Source: Syngnathus acus
Taxonomy: Eukaryota > Chordata > Actinopteri > Syngnathiformes > Syngnathidae
Assembly (NCBI RefSeq): GCF_901709675.1
Contig: NC_051100.1
Coordinates: 1,302,001-1,366,000, forward strand
DNA: 64,000 nucleotides
Direction: 5' to 3'
In this document: positions 13,541 through 24,629 of the stretch, in pieces
Numbering within the stretch: the stretch's first letter is position 1
How the letters are laid out: every line of letters begins with the position of its first letter
The notes under the pieces: generated by a model
The model's input: only the letters and a program-made list of their open reading frames with translations
What the model was told of the DNA's origin: nothing
Database searches by the model: none
Program-made: the position numbers and the translations under genes

Positions 13541-16500
13541 AGGGCGCCATCTTGTGGTATCGTAGGGCATTACAGAAAGATCGCAAAACGCATGAGCAGG
13601 TGAGAGATTTCATTGATTTATTTTTTTAATAGCCGACATTGTCACAACTTCAACTGAATAATGGACCCCTACGACGACGCGTGTCCTATAACAATATGTA
13701 ACAAGTTCAAATGTTTTGGTGTTGACAGTTCTGCTGTTATAAACGTATTGTAATGGTTTAAATGCCGCATATCGTTCCAGCACGTGCAAGAGAAAACACA
13801 TCATAGTATTATACGATTACAAAAGGAAACTCATAAGGTGGCGATTCGAGCTTGTCATTGGACGGTGACAATATGATGGCCATCGTTTTATATGCACATG
13901 TAGCTCATTGAAGATCAAGTGACTCGATTTGTATAACCACTGGGATAGTCTAATGAGGTCATTTATATGGCGGACAGGTTTATAACTGCTAGCCTAACGT
14001 CTTATCCCGTAACAACTATCCCAGAAATCCGGCCATAAAAGCAAACCGTAAATTCCATATTTTTCCTGTACAGTCCCTTGAATTTATCTCGACAGCTCAT
14101 ATTTTTCAATAAATCTTTTTATGAAATGTGGGAGCTATAATGTCAATCGAGATTTCCTAAATTGATCCTCGTCGCAAAATGTCATGAATGAGATTTCCTC
14201 CCAAAGCTTTTGATGACTCTAGAAAGCTCTGTGTTGATACTCATGTGACGAACGGACACAAAATTCATGAATCAAAATAATGAGTAAATAATTGGGTCAA
14301 GGCATTGTGTTGAGTTATTTGATACTTTGAAGGTTCTTGAGTCACTTTGTAGAATAGTATGGAAAAATAGGCCTTATGAGAAAACTTCTAACCGTCATCA
14401 TGTGTGATGTGAGCAATTTTTTCAAGACTTTGGCTTTTTAATTGACAAGGAAAAAATGGAATAATATTAATAGCAAGACTTTGTATAATTGTAAAATTAC
14501 ATACATAAGTTGCTACTCAGCAGACCTTTCCATTGTGTCTGCTTAAGCAGATTTACTTTATTTTTTTTTTTTAAGACTTTTAACCTCACTTGTTACATGT
14601 ATGACAGTTGGGAATCTTGTTTTTGACAGTAGCAGTTTGAGCATAAAACATTTTCCATGACTTCCCATATTTTTTCAATGAATTGTTTTAATTGATTCCA
14701 CTGTGGCTCAAGACAGCAAAAACGATTATATAAAAATATCTTAGACTACAATTTCCATGACGTTTTCTTCTACATTCTTATAATCGCATCTCTATTTTCC
14801 TGATCTGTCATTTCTACAGCCTTTTCAAAAGCGTTTAATTAGTCGAAATACACCATTTGCTAGAGTGAGACAGATGCAAGGCGCAAGAATGTGCAATAAA
14901 AAAAAAAAAAGCCAATAAAATGTAAGCGTGTGGCCAAGCATTCAAAGAAAATTGCTTTTGACGCGTGTCTCAGTATTATGTTGGTTTGCTCTGGACAGCA
15001 TCTGGTGTGAAGTGGATGTGTGCTATTAACGAGGACTCTAGTCGGGGTCCCACCCCAGCATGGCTGCTTGTAAATGGCACTCTCTTATGGAGACAAATCA
15101 CCCACCAGTTGGACTTTCAGTGGAAGGCAGTCGGAGTACATAAATATAGCCCCTAGGAAGCACCGCTAGCCATGTGATACTCAACAGATAGACTTTCCCG
15201 AGCCAGTTTGCGCTCCAGCTAACAGAACCACCTACAAGCGCGTAGCACTCTGTGGAAATTAAATCCCAAGCTTGCTCCAAATACTTTTCAACAGGTACAT
15301 TTAGCAGATGAGATGAATGAACCAATAAAAAGAAAGCTGGATGTTGGAGAAAACGTGTCGAAAGACTGCAGCTTTGTTTGGGAGGTTTTTTCGCGTGCAT
15401 GTTAGACCATTCCCGTCAAATGGTTGCGGAGAAACTAAGCAGACTTTGACAATTGGGAAATATAATGTTGCCAAGTTCATTTAAAGCCTCCACAAACCTG
15501 CGTTTGTTTCATAGTATATTTATCAAGTGTTGGTTATATAATACAGTTTGTGGCTGTAATAGTTTTGGAACTGCCGCTGAAATATTAGAACTTTGGCCTA
15601 TTCACACTGGATACAGACAAAAACCAGTTTTTAGGGTGACTCCAACCCAGGAATTATAATTTTTTTTTCTTTTTATCTAGTACTCCTGAAGCTAAATGTC
15701 ATTGCTCCATCTGTTGTTAGCACGGTGCTAAAAAAAAAAGCGTCGCTATCATTTTTTTGCTTTGAAGGTTCAATTACGAGATGTTGTTGGCATGCCCTTT
15801 ATTGTGTCTTGTCGCTCAATGTGACTCGAGTGACAGTTTTTTTTTTTTTCTTTCTTTCTAACGCAACTGAAGAATTTGTAATTATTTACCGACTGGTGTA
15901 ATGGCAATTGTTCTAAATAAAAAGCTATTTTTGGCTTCCCTAAGAAGCTGGTGCTAGCAGCAAACAAAATGGTAAGACTATACCATGAGATCAACCATCA
16001 CACGACTCTGTTAATCGTCAAATTAGTGATTATGGCTTTGAAATTTAAAAGTAAAGACATTTTGTGTCTCGCTTCCCTGCTACCGCCGCCGTCGTATTTG
16101 TTCATAGCTGTCACTTTGTTTTCTCTAAACAACAAGCAAGCAATGTTCTACAGCCGCGCAAACGCATGCACGCAAGTCTTCAAGCCTGTCCAAAGCAGGC
16201 CGGGCCACGTTGAAGGTCCGAAACAAAATCCTTTGCTGCAGCGCTTGCGATCTTGGACAGTTTTCAGCTAAACTTCAGCTAAACGTCAGGACCGCAGATT
16301 TACACAAGTGTTACATTTGACTTTCCAGAATATATCCAGTATTGTGTAAAGTCATTTCAAAGCCAACCCAGTGACACTTGAAGTGGGCTTTTTCTTTTTT
16401 TCTTTTCTTTTTGTCAAATGACTCGCTATTGAGCATTTCTGATTCACTCTCGAGTTAGAGAATCTTTCAGTGCAACTGTAGAAACATAATTAAACCACCA

Positions 16501-17160
16501 CTAAAAGAAATTCATGCTGTAAAATGGTTTACTGCCTACTTTTTAAATTTCACTGAGCCCTTGACATTTAACCTTTGTAAGAATTTCACACTGTTGATAT
16601 ATTTTTGTGTCGAAAAGTCCACACAGTTAGACTTTGCACTCCAATTGTTCACCTTTGAGTCAAAATCAATGGTGATTCTGGGTCAAAATAAGCCGCTCAC
16701 TTCCTGGAGAGAGCCACACACACCTCCCGAGGCTGTGGCAATATTTTCCCAATAGTTGCCTCAGAGATCCTAAAGTGCAAACACAAAACAAGGCTGAGCA
16801 GTTCCTCTTATGATGAATACAACGGTGACACGGAACGTTTTGCGGTATTGCTTTTAATGCGAGGCCTCGCTCAAATAAAATGTGTTTTCCGACACAGTAA
16901 AGCCTCGACACTCCAAACATTTTGTCGTTGGGGCGTAACCAGTCGTCTTTACGCAGCTGTTGAAATATTCCATTTGTAAATTTGGAGATATTCCTGAGCG
17001 TCGAGATGGGGCTCGTCGACAGGCGTGACTGACACGCTCATCAAAATGAGAATCCTTCTCGCCTCGGGGAGCTGTGATACCTGTCAAGCAGTGGATATCT
17101 TTTAATGTTCCTGTCTCAAATGCATGTCAGAGCAAATGCCAAGTCATAACATCAGTTATT
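13541..17160. other. AT-rich gene-free stretch
   Basis: Frequent stops, poly-A/T runs (14559-14573, 14898-14911, 15838-15850) and no protein-like frame. A GGCGCCATCTTGTGG motif lies at 13545-13559 (YY1/CTCF-like). The 16870-17100 part is more balanced. Confidence 0.4.
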
Positions 17161-17689
17161 ACCTGCGTGTTCAATGCCTGATTTTTCTTATTTACCTACG
17201 GTTTAAAAACATCCTTTCACTTGTCTCCCACCTGCCTCGTCGTTGAGGGAATCGTCCCCGTGACAGCTCTTCTGGCGTCAAACTTTGCCTTGATTTCATC
17301 CCTTTCTTTTTTTTATTCATTCGGCTTTGATCGACTCTTTGACTGCGCTGCTCTGCGAGCGCGTCGTCGAGGTTGCGTCGCGCCTTGAGTTTTTCCAATG
17401 CTTAAAGGCCTGATAATGCCGGATGCCATTTTTCACATGGGAGAAAGTTAGCAGCAAAATGACCGTGGCCATTACCATTTGTTGGCGGAAACCACCTGGT
17501 TTACAGGCAGAGCGAGATGATAAAAATATTTTTTTTTTCTCAGCAACTTGAGCAGAACCAATCGAGACAGAGAGCATTGAGAACGTGTAATAATGTCAAG
17601 CTACATTCTTCACGGCAAAAGAAAACAAGCAGAATGTAGGTAATTCGAGACTCGATTCTTCAGTTAACAACGAAATGCATTAGAGCAAT

Positions 17690-18125
17690 AAAAATGATGA
17701 CGGAGCCCCATATTTCCCGGGGCTGTGTTGCCGGGACGCCTGGCCCAATTTGTCTGGCAGTCAGGCCCATTAGTCTGCCGAGTTCCTTTCTTAATACGCT
17801 CGGCTGGCCCAAACGTCTCAGATCAATGTTTGATACATCACCGCATCATAACTTACCACATTTGGATGAGTTGAGAAATGTCCCGCTCTCCTCTTATTTC
17901 CTCGGAGAGGTCTCTATTGGAAGTCGCGGGGCTCAAGGGGGGCAGTTTGCTTCGGCAGTGTCCTAGCAGAGGTAATTGTTTGGTCTGCTGACATGAATGA
18001 ATTGCCGGAGTAATGCGCGGGCTGGTAATAGGTGAATAGTTTATATCAGCATGATAAATATAGCTCTCATAAATCACATAAGTGTTATATATTGCTGTTT
18101 TTAGCGTGGGGCTCCGACCAGGAAT
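17690..18125. promoter_or_regulatory. Candidate enhancer block E
   Basis: Balanced, repeat-free sequence with CCCATTAGTCTGCC (about 17768), GATCAATGTTTGATAC (17821-17836), CATGATAAATATAGC and CATAAATCACATAAG (about 18050-18080). No coding potential. Confidence 0.35.
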
Positions 18126-19460
18126 CTCTGGAGCGTGTCACACTTTCGACTTGTCTGTGTAGTAATGGTTCATTGCTTCCTTTACTCCGTCATTGTACAT
18201 AGCACTATTAATGTCCCCATATTTCTTCAGAGGTCTTATTTTTTTAGTTGTGCAATAACAAATACAAAGATGTACTAGTGTGCAAAAATCTCCACTAAAT
18301 TTGTTTTTATGAGCCTTTTTTTTTTCTTCACGGCAGTCAATATGAATAAATACGACACAAATGAGTTCACAAAACATGAAAGAACAATCAATTTATGTTT
18401 CAACAACCAATTATTTCATTACACCCCTCAAGTGATTGGCTAAGGGTGCTTTATTTTTTGATACCGTGTGAGTCAATGTGATATTAGGTAACCAGGAAGT
18501 AGCCTGCTAAATAATAAACCAAGCCCAAATGTAAAGCTCCATGATTTTTTTTTTTTTATTACGTTTTTTTAGTGGAGCGCTGCGCTCTCCTTAGTGTGAT
18601 TCTAGTTTTTAAGGTCATAATGGCATGTTATAGTCGCCTAGGATAGTACTGTATGTGCAAAAAAAACAAAAACAAATCTGTGACATTGTTTACATCGTTT
18701 GAATTGTTCAGAAATTAGACAGTATGCTCGGGGTGCGGCACACTGAAAATATTCCACTTGTCTGAACTGGAGTGGTACCATTGTTAATTAAAAATGTTAT
18801 TTGGCATTTATTAGTCTTGGCTTGCATTCATTCCCAGAAGAATATTTTAAGGGGGGCAATAATGCCACACCGCACCTCAAAAAAAAAAAAAAATGTTGAG
18901 AACTCCTGTGAAACACGTTCCCAACGAGCAAAACTCCAAGCACTGCACGAAAAGATAATTATTTATTTATTTATTTATTTATTTACTATTGTTAACACAC
19001 ACAACGGTTCGACGTTCATGGATGTGCACATTCATGCTCATGACTATTTTTTTGGTAACCAATCTTCTTTTTTGCTGCTAAACTCTTATTGAAAGTTTTT
19101 TTGGGCTCAGGCCAAAGCTATTTTGAGAACCAACATATTGCTTTAGGTTCTCTCTGGTGGCAGCTTGGCAAGCAACAATGTCGAACTGAGAAACGTTAGT
19201 CAAGCCATAGCCGTGTTTAATAAAAAGAAAATGCTTTGGCACCATCTTGTGGCCTCTATGGGCAACTAAAACCTGTTTGGGCAAGCATCAATTACTCGCA
19301 GATTTTTGTTATAACGAGTGGTAACTGTATTCAAAATTGTCTACTGTATGTAAAGTACATTGGCTGGATAGACTATCGTTTCAACTAGTAATATAGGCAA
19401 CTGTACACTTTTTTGGGGCCAGCGGGGCGTCTATTGTCATTTTTACCTGGGGTTATTCCA
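18126..19460. other. AT-rich stretch with (TTTA)n
   Basis: Contains a (TTTA)n microsatellite at about 18958-18986, a poly-A run at 18880-18893, and a GGCACCATCTTGTGG motif at 19238-19252. No gene. Confidence 0.4.
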
Positions 19461-19479
19461 AAACCCCCGTGACTGTACA

Positions 19480-19880
19480 CCTTTTCTGCTCCTCAAATAT
19501 AGTCGTCAAGCGAGGGTGTGTAATGGGGGTAATTTGGTTCTCAAACATCAGTGCCAAGCCAGACAGGAAAATCCCTCCCCTTCTCATTGATTTACAAATG
19601 TGAAGCGCTCATCCAGGTGATGTGGCGAGAAGTGGCAATGTTGATCTGTCGCCGCCACTCACTCGCGAGGGCCGACGGGACACTTTCTTGTGCCTCGACA
19701 GCCTAATTGAGGTCATTTCTGGCGGCTTTGGGGATCCACTTCGCACCGGGGTGTTTTAGCGCGCAGATAATTTGCCCATTTTCCACATTCTGACAAAGGA
19801 TATTTTATGAAAATGCACCCTTATTCCTGGCACCTTAATGGAGTGTGCTGGAGTGGCCAATGAGCTTGTTGCTTGTCCCG
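19480..19880. promoter_or_regulatory. Candidate enhancer block F
   Basis: Balanced repeat-free block containing CTCATTGATTTACAAATG (about 19584), CCTAATTGAGGTCA (about 19703), GCAGATAATTTGCCC (about 19764) and CACCTTAATGGAGTG (about 19841). Confidence 0.3.
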
Positions 19881-20439
19881 AGTACTCTATATGTAAAAAG
19901 CAGCGGAATAACTACTGTATGTGCTGTTTTGCTTTTGTGTTCAGGAGGATCTCAGGACTCCAAATCACAAGATGATTGACGTTCTTTGCAGGTTAGTGCA
20001 TTCATAATACACGTCTTGTATGGATACATAATAGTTGAATTCATCGGCTAGGTTTCGGTCTACCACATAATTACATATCTTCCAATGCTGGCTTGCTGTT
20101 AGTTCATAATCAGTTTGGCACATGAGAACAAAATGGCCGTCTCGTGGGTGTGGGCCACCACGTGTTATGACGCACACGTTGACGAATATGGAGCACACCT
20201 TACGATCTTGTCCAGGTGAAAATGTAAAGTGTGGTCAATCTGCTAGTGGTTGACTTGATGAATTGGTTAGACAAGTGGTGTCTTAAGGCCTTTTCGCACC
20301 GCACTTATTTTTGTTGACGTTTAGCATGACAATGTAGCAGATACGTAGCTTGCAAGCTGTTGTTTTGTTGCTGCTAGCACTCTGAAGTCACTCCGCTAGC
20401 CCGAGCCTTATTGGGTGCACCTGATTTAATTCCCCAACC

Positions 20440-20690
20440 CTGGTTTAAAAACTTGGCCCTGACCTAAATTTCATTTTGAAACCCAATCCCCGTTTTAAAA
20501 CCCCGATTTGAAACCCTAATGCCGTCAAACAACTACCGTACATATCTTGGAAAGCCAGTTTACAGTGCAACAGCTTGTTTGAAACCCTAATACTGTTTTC
20601 AGTGCCTGTCCCTAATTTGCCACCGTAGTCCTTAATTAAAACCTGCCCCTGTCTTGGAACATTCATTGGAGGCCCTGGCCCTGACTCGAA
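20440..20690. repeat. Degenerate minisatellite with GAAACCCTAAT core
   Basis: TTTGAAACCCTAAT occurs at about 20507 and 20579. Many flanking variants are of the form TTTTAAAACCCCG, TTTGAAACCCAATCC and TTAAAACCTGCCCC. This resembles the decayed AACCCTAA/TTTGAAACCCTA satellites that litter fish genomes. Confidence 0.6.
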
Positions 20691-20953
20691 GTTTGAAATC
20701 AATCCAGTGAGTGTAAATGTGGTATGCTGATGTCTTGGACGATAATGCTGACATGTTTTGAAATATTGTTGCAAAAATGCCAAAGAAAAAGCAAACTAGC
20801 TTGTTCTTTTATCCTTTGCACTGAGGTTTCCGAAAATATACTGACATGTAACATGACGTGGTTTCAATTGTGAAGTTTTCCAAATTGCGCAAAGGCACAG
20901 ATTGATGATTGTATTTTTTTTTTTTTAATGTCTTAATAATAACAGGCAGCTTT

Positions 20954-20967
20954 GGGGGGGGGGGGGG
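20954..20967. repeat. G14 homopolymer
   Basis: Uninterrupted run of 14 G, flanked by TTT and TAATCC. Confidence 0.9.
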
Positions 20968-20999
20968 TAATCCCCCAAAGATGTGGGAGCATTTGCAAG

Positions 21000-21330
21000 C
21001 AGAGTCATGTGTTTATTACAAGCTGCACTTTATGACTCCATTACCACAATCAACAACAAAGAGGACAATGCGACGTTGGCATAAATCACCTGAGCAGATC
21101 ATGACTCATCTTACCTTGAGTGACATATTTACTGGGGCCGCGCGTGCAAAAGAATAGTGGCGCTATACCGAGATCACCTCCTGAGAGGCGCAAATGTTAT
21201 TAAAGAGAGGAAAGATGTAATTGTAAGACATAATTGCGGCTGGGAAAATGTCAAGTGATCATAAAGAGTCCGGTTCCTCCGTCGCTTTGACCTTTTATTG
21301 TCTGTTAAAACAACGTCGTAAAAGATAATA
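21000..21330. promoter_or_regulatory. Candidate enhancer block G
   Basis: Balanced sequence with TTTATGACTCCATTACC (about 21029), CATAAATCACCTGAG (about 21080), GATCATGACTCATC (21098-21111), AAATGTTATTAAAG (about 21191) and AAGTGATCATAAAG (about 21252). No frame is protein-like. Confidence 0.35.
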
Positions 21331-21472
21331 ATTGCTCCTGCGCTGGTGTGTTTGCTTCGCCTTTTGCATGTCATGCCTTCTTGACATTCCTCAAAATTGT
21401 TCGAGCAGACCAAAAGATGTGTCATGCACCCTCTAATGACAGATTTAGTGGTGCTAGAGTTGAATATGAGGT

Positions 21473-21474
<2 letters not shown>

Positions 21475-21546
<72 letters not shown>
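21475..21546. repeat. (TG)36 microsatellite
   Basis: Perfect alternating TG over 72 bp. Open frames through it on either strand encode only dipeptide repeats and are not genes. Confidence 0.98.
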
Positions 21547-21548
<2 letters not shown>

Positions 21549-21550
21549 AA

Positions 21551-21580
21551 TCATGTCATGACCCATCATGTCATGACCCA
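21551..21580. repeat. Perfect 15-bp tandem duplication next to (TG)n
   Basis: TCATGTCATGACCCA is repeated twice back to back directly after the (TG)36 tract. Each copy contains the near-palindrome TCATGTCATGA. Confidence 0.95.
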
Positions 21581-21839
21581 TGCATCCCACCCACTCACCT
21601 CTTGCCAGATGTCTTTGCAGCTTTCCTGCAGATGACTTTATTTTGAGTTTCTTGGAAGCAGCTCCCATTCATGTTCAACTTCATCCACTCAAGTGTTATG
21701 CTGGACTGACTTCAGACACTGTTAAGTGAATTCAGAGTTTTGTTTCAAAATACATTATGCACGTTTGAAGATAATTGTTGAAAACGTGGTGACTGAGGTT
21801 TTCGTAGTATGCACTCGGAGAGATAGTGATGATTTCTTG

Positions 21840-21863
21840 CCCCCCCCCCCCCCCCGCCCCCCC
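21840..21863. repeat. Poly-C tract (C16 G C7)
   Basis: A run of C interrupted by a single G. Confidence 0.95.
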
Positions 21864-23300
21864 GTACTCTGAGAGCATTTGATGCATGTTGCCATGCATT
21901 CCTAGAAACAAGGTCATAGACCTGCTTCAGAATTGGTGCTAATCAGGAAGTTCTTCAAGCATGAACAATGAAAGTCTCCTAAAAAAGTCCATTAAAATTA
22001 ATTTCAATTGACTTCTATTTCTGAATGTGCAACTTTGGTAAGCAAGGGAAAACCAGGCAAGTGGAAACGGGCTCCAGCAGAACTTTCAACTTTTTTTTTA
22101 ATCAGAGTGGAAAGAGAGTGGGGATTTATTCCACCACACATGAAGAGGTCCTTGATTATTTGCAAACACTGCAAATTCCCTTTATGCAGAACCCACTGCT
22201 GTGGTGGTCCCCGAACGAGGACAGCTTTCCCTGCTTGTCCAAGTTGTGCAAACGTTCGCTTGCTGTCGTAGTGGCAAGCACACCGAGCTAGTATTGAATT
22301 TTCTATCTGGCTGGGAAAAAAATACTTCTTCACCCAGTCCATGTGTGTGCGTGTGTGTACCCTTGTAATATTCTTGAATGTAGATTATTGCAAAGGGATG
22401 CCCCCCCCTCCTGTATTTATTTATTTTTTACAGGAATTTATACGGTGTGCACATGACAGTATTGCACTTTTTTTTTCAACTCGTTGACTTCTCATGTGAG
22501 CTTTTGAGTCTTTCAAATTATTATTTTCATTCTTAGGCATAACAATAAACAATGAGTGTGACTTTTTTTAATAGTCGTCATCAAAATATCCTAAACTTTG
22601 TGTGTCGTTAAGGGGATGAATTATTTTTAAATTGTGCACGACTTACTCAAAGGCCACATCATTAGGTACACAAGGGATTCCCAAACTGCTGAGTGTCTGT
22701 CAAGGAGTCCAACAGCGTAAATAATCTATTAGCGATCATTAAACACAATTTTAAAATCCTAAATGAAGTGCCGCGTGTTCTACAGTTTATATTTAAACTG
22801 GTGCAAAATTGCATTGCATCATTCTTTTTTTTGGTGGTTACATTATTTTTCTACACTATTGTAAACTACCACTGCATTAATAGATTTTAACGCAGCCATT
22901 CTAATGAGTCGTTTTAGGAAGTGCAGCTGTACCTAATAAGGTGTCCATTGAGTCCAGTACTGTTAAGCTTGCATGGAACTCTCACTCAAAATGACCCCCC
23001 CCCCCCTTCAGTATAAAAGTCCTCATCGCTTCTAAGCCTTTTTAAGGCCCTGCTGGACAAAAGTGACTATCCACTTTAATCCGCGTCTTCCATCCCCATG
23101 ATATGTGTGTATAAATACGGTGTGGGTTGGAGGCCATGCAGGCAGGCAAGTCAAGGTGGGAGTCTCGCTAATTCATGCGCACATATGCCTGCATTTCTTG
23201 CTCCCCCCCACTGCCCCTTTCTTAGCCCCCCTCAGGTGACAGCGGCGGTGCGTGATGAATGGCCTTCCACCGGGGACCTCCGAGCATAGGCACCGTCATG
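21864..23300. other. Gene-free stretch
   Basis: Mixed, partly AT-rich, with C-rich runs at 22400-22408 and 22995-23006. No gene was recognised. The 23040-23290 part is GC-richer. Confidence 0.4.
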
Positions 23301-23549
23301 TGGCGAAAAACATGGAAATGGTTCGCTTTGGTCGTCATGACATCACGGTGTATATACAGGACCCTCGGTGAGATAGTATACGGGGAATCATTTCAAAAAA
23401 TACAACGGCTAGATGTTTAATTACAGTTAAATCTAAAACATGCATGCAACTTTCACGCCTTGCTTGAATTTGGTGCGCTTTTTCAAAACAGAGCATTAAA
23501 ATGACCTCAAATCCAATATTCTTTGCAAAAAGCAAATTAAATCTGTATA

Positions 23550-24629
23550 TTTAGATATTTATTATCACATTTGCTATTGAGTGGCCATATGTGGATTAAA
23601 ACACCACTATTTCACCATATCTGCAAAAACACAAAAGTATCATACTAAAAAAAATTGCTTTTCGGAAACAGGGAGTTCCTTTATTTTTTTTGTGTCTTAA
23701 ATTCTTCCACGTTTAACTTAATATTTCATCTACTTAAAAATTAGACATATGTATTTTTACACACCTAAGAAATGTAAGAATTAGTCGATATTGTCCAACC
23801 CTTTTCTTATAATGACTTCTAAAATATTATCCCCTCCTTTTTTAACCACAAAATGTATCAATTAAATTAAACTCACAATTTTACGCTTAGACACACACAC
23901 ACACACACACACGCAACGACCATTTTTATATTCCAAATAAATCCTACTTTCTATTAAATTATTTTTTTTTCAAAGCTTCCAGCTTTAAAAATTAACATCT
24001 TGCTGAAATTTTTCACTTTTGGTTGTTTTTAATTCAACGGAAATAACAGCGGAATTAATGGTAGGAGAATAAAACACATTTGTGGCCGGTGGTGAATCAA
24101 ATCAATGAGGCACAAGAAGATATGGAACAGAATTGTCTTATTTTTTTCCCCCCCAGGATACATACAAAAAAATACCAATTCTCTTCCCATGGTATACACC
24201 TGCAAAATAATTTCAAATGTGGACAATTTCTGAATTAAAAAAAAAAAAACCATGCATGTAAATTATTTTTCGTTTCTCAGAGAGACATTGTTTTTCTCCT
24301 TTTAAATAAGAACAAATACAATCATAGCAATTTTGAAATGAAGATCAAAATGACGATGCCTATTTTGAATTAGTTCTCTAACTGCGTGTGCTCCCCTCAT
24401 CCACTTTAGCTCTCGACTCATGTTTCCACATAATGCACTTTTTGACTTGTTCCATTTTGCAGCCTGCTTATTTTTTTTTTGAAGCAGACATAAATAAATA
24501 CAGTTAGAAGTCCACGGATCCCGCCCATATGTCCATATAAAAGTCTTTATATTTGCATTCTTTGTATTATAAACTTTGCAAAGTTTTTTTTCCTCTTTTT
24601 TTTTCTTTTTCTCCCCCTTCCCCTCCACT
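23550..24629 (-). other. znf503: Probable znf503 3' UTR with candidate poly(A) signals
   Basis: Downstream of the TGA at 24632-24630 the DNA becomes AT-rich. On the minus strand there is an ATTAAA at 24033-24028 and AATAAA hexamers at 23685-23680 and 23563-23558, which would give 3' UTRs of roughly 0.6-1.1 kb. The stretch is rich in A and T runs. The true cleavage site cannot be chosen without transcript data; the AATAAA at 23685 is my first choice. Confidence 0.45.
23891..23912. repeat. (CA)n microsatellite
   Basis: Eleven CA/AC units inside the distal znf503 3' UTR candidate. Confidence 0.95.

Noticed and set aside
21174-21668. Open frames through the (TG)36 tract
   Set aside because: Encode Thr-His or Val-Cys dipeptide repeats only.
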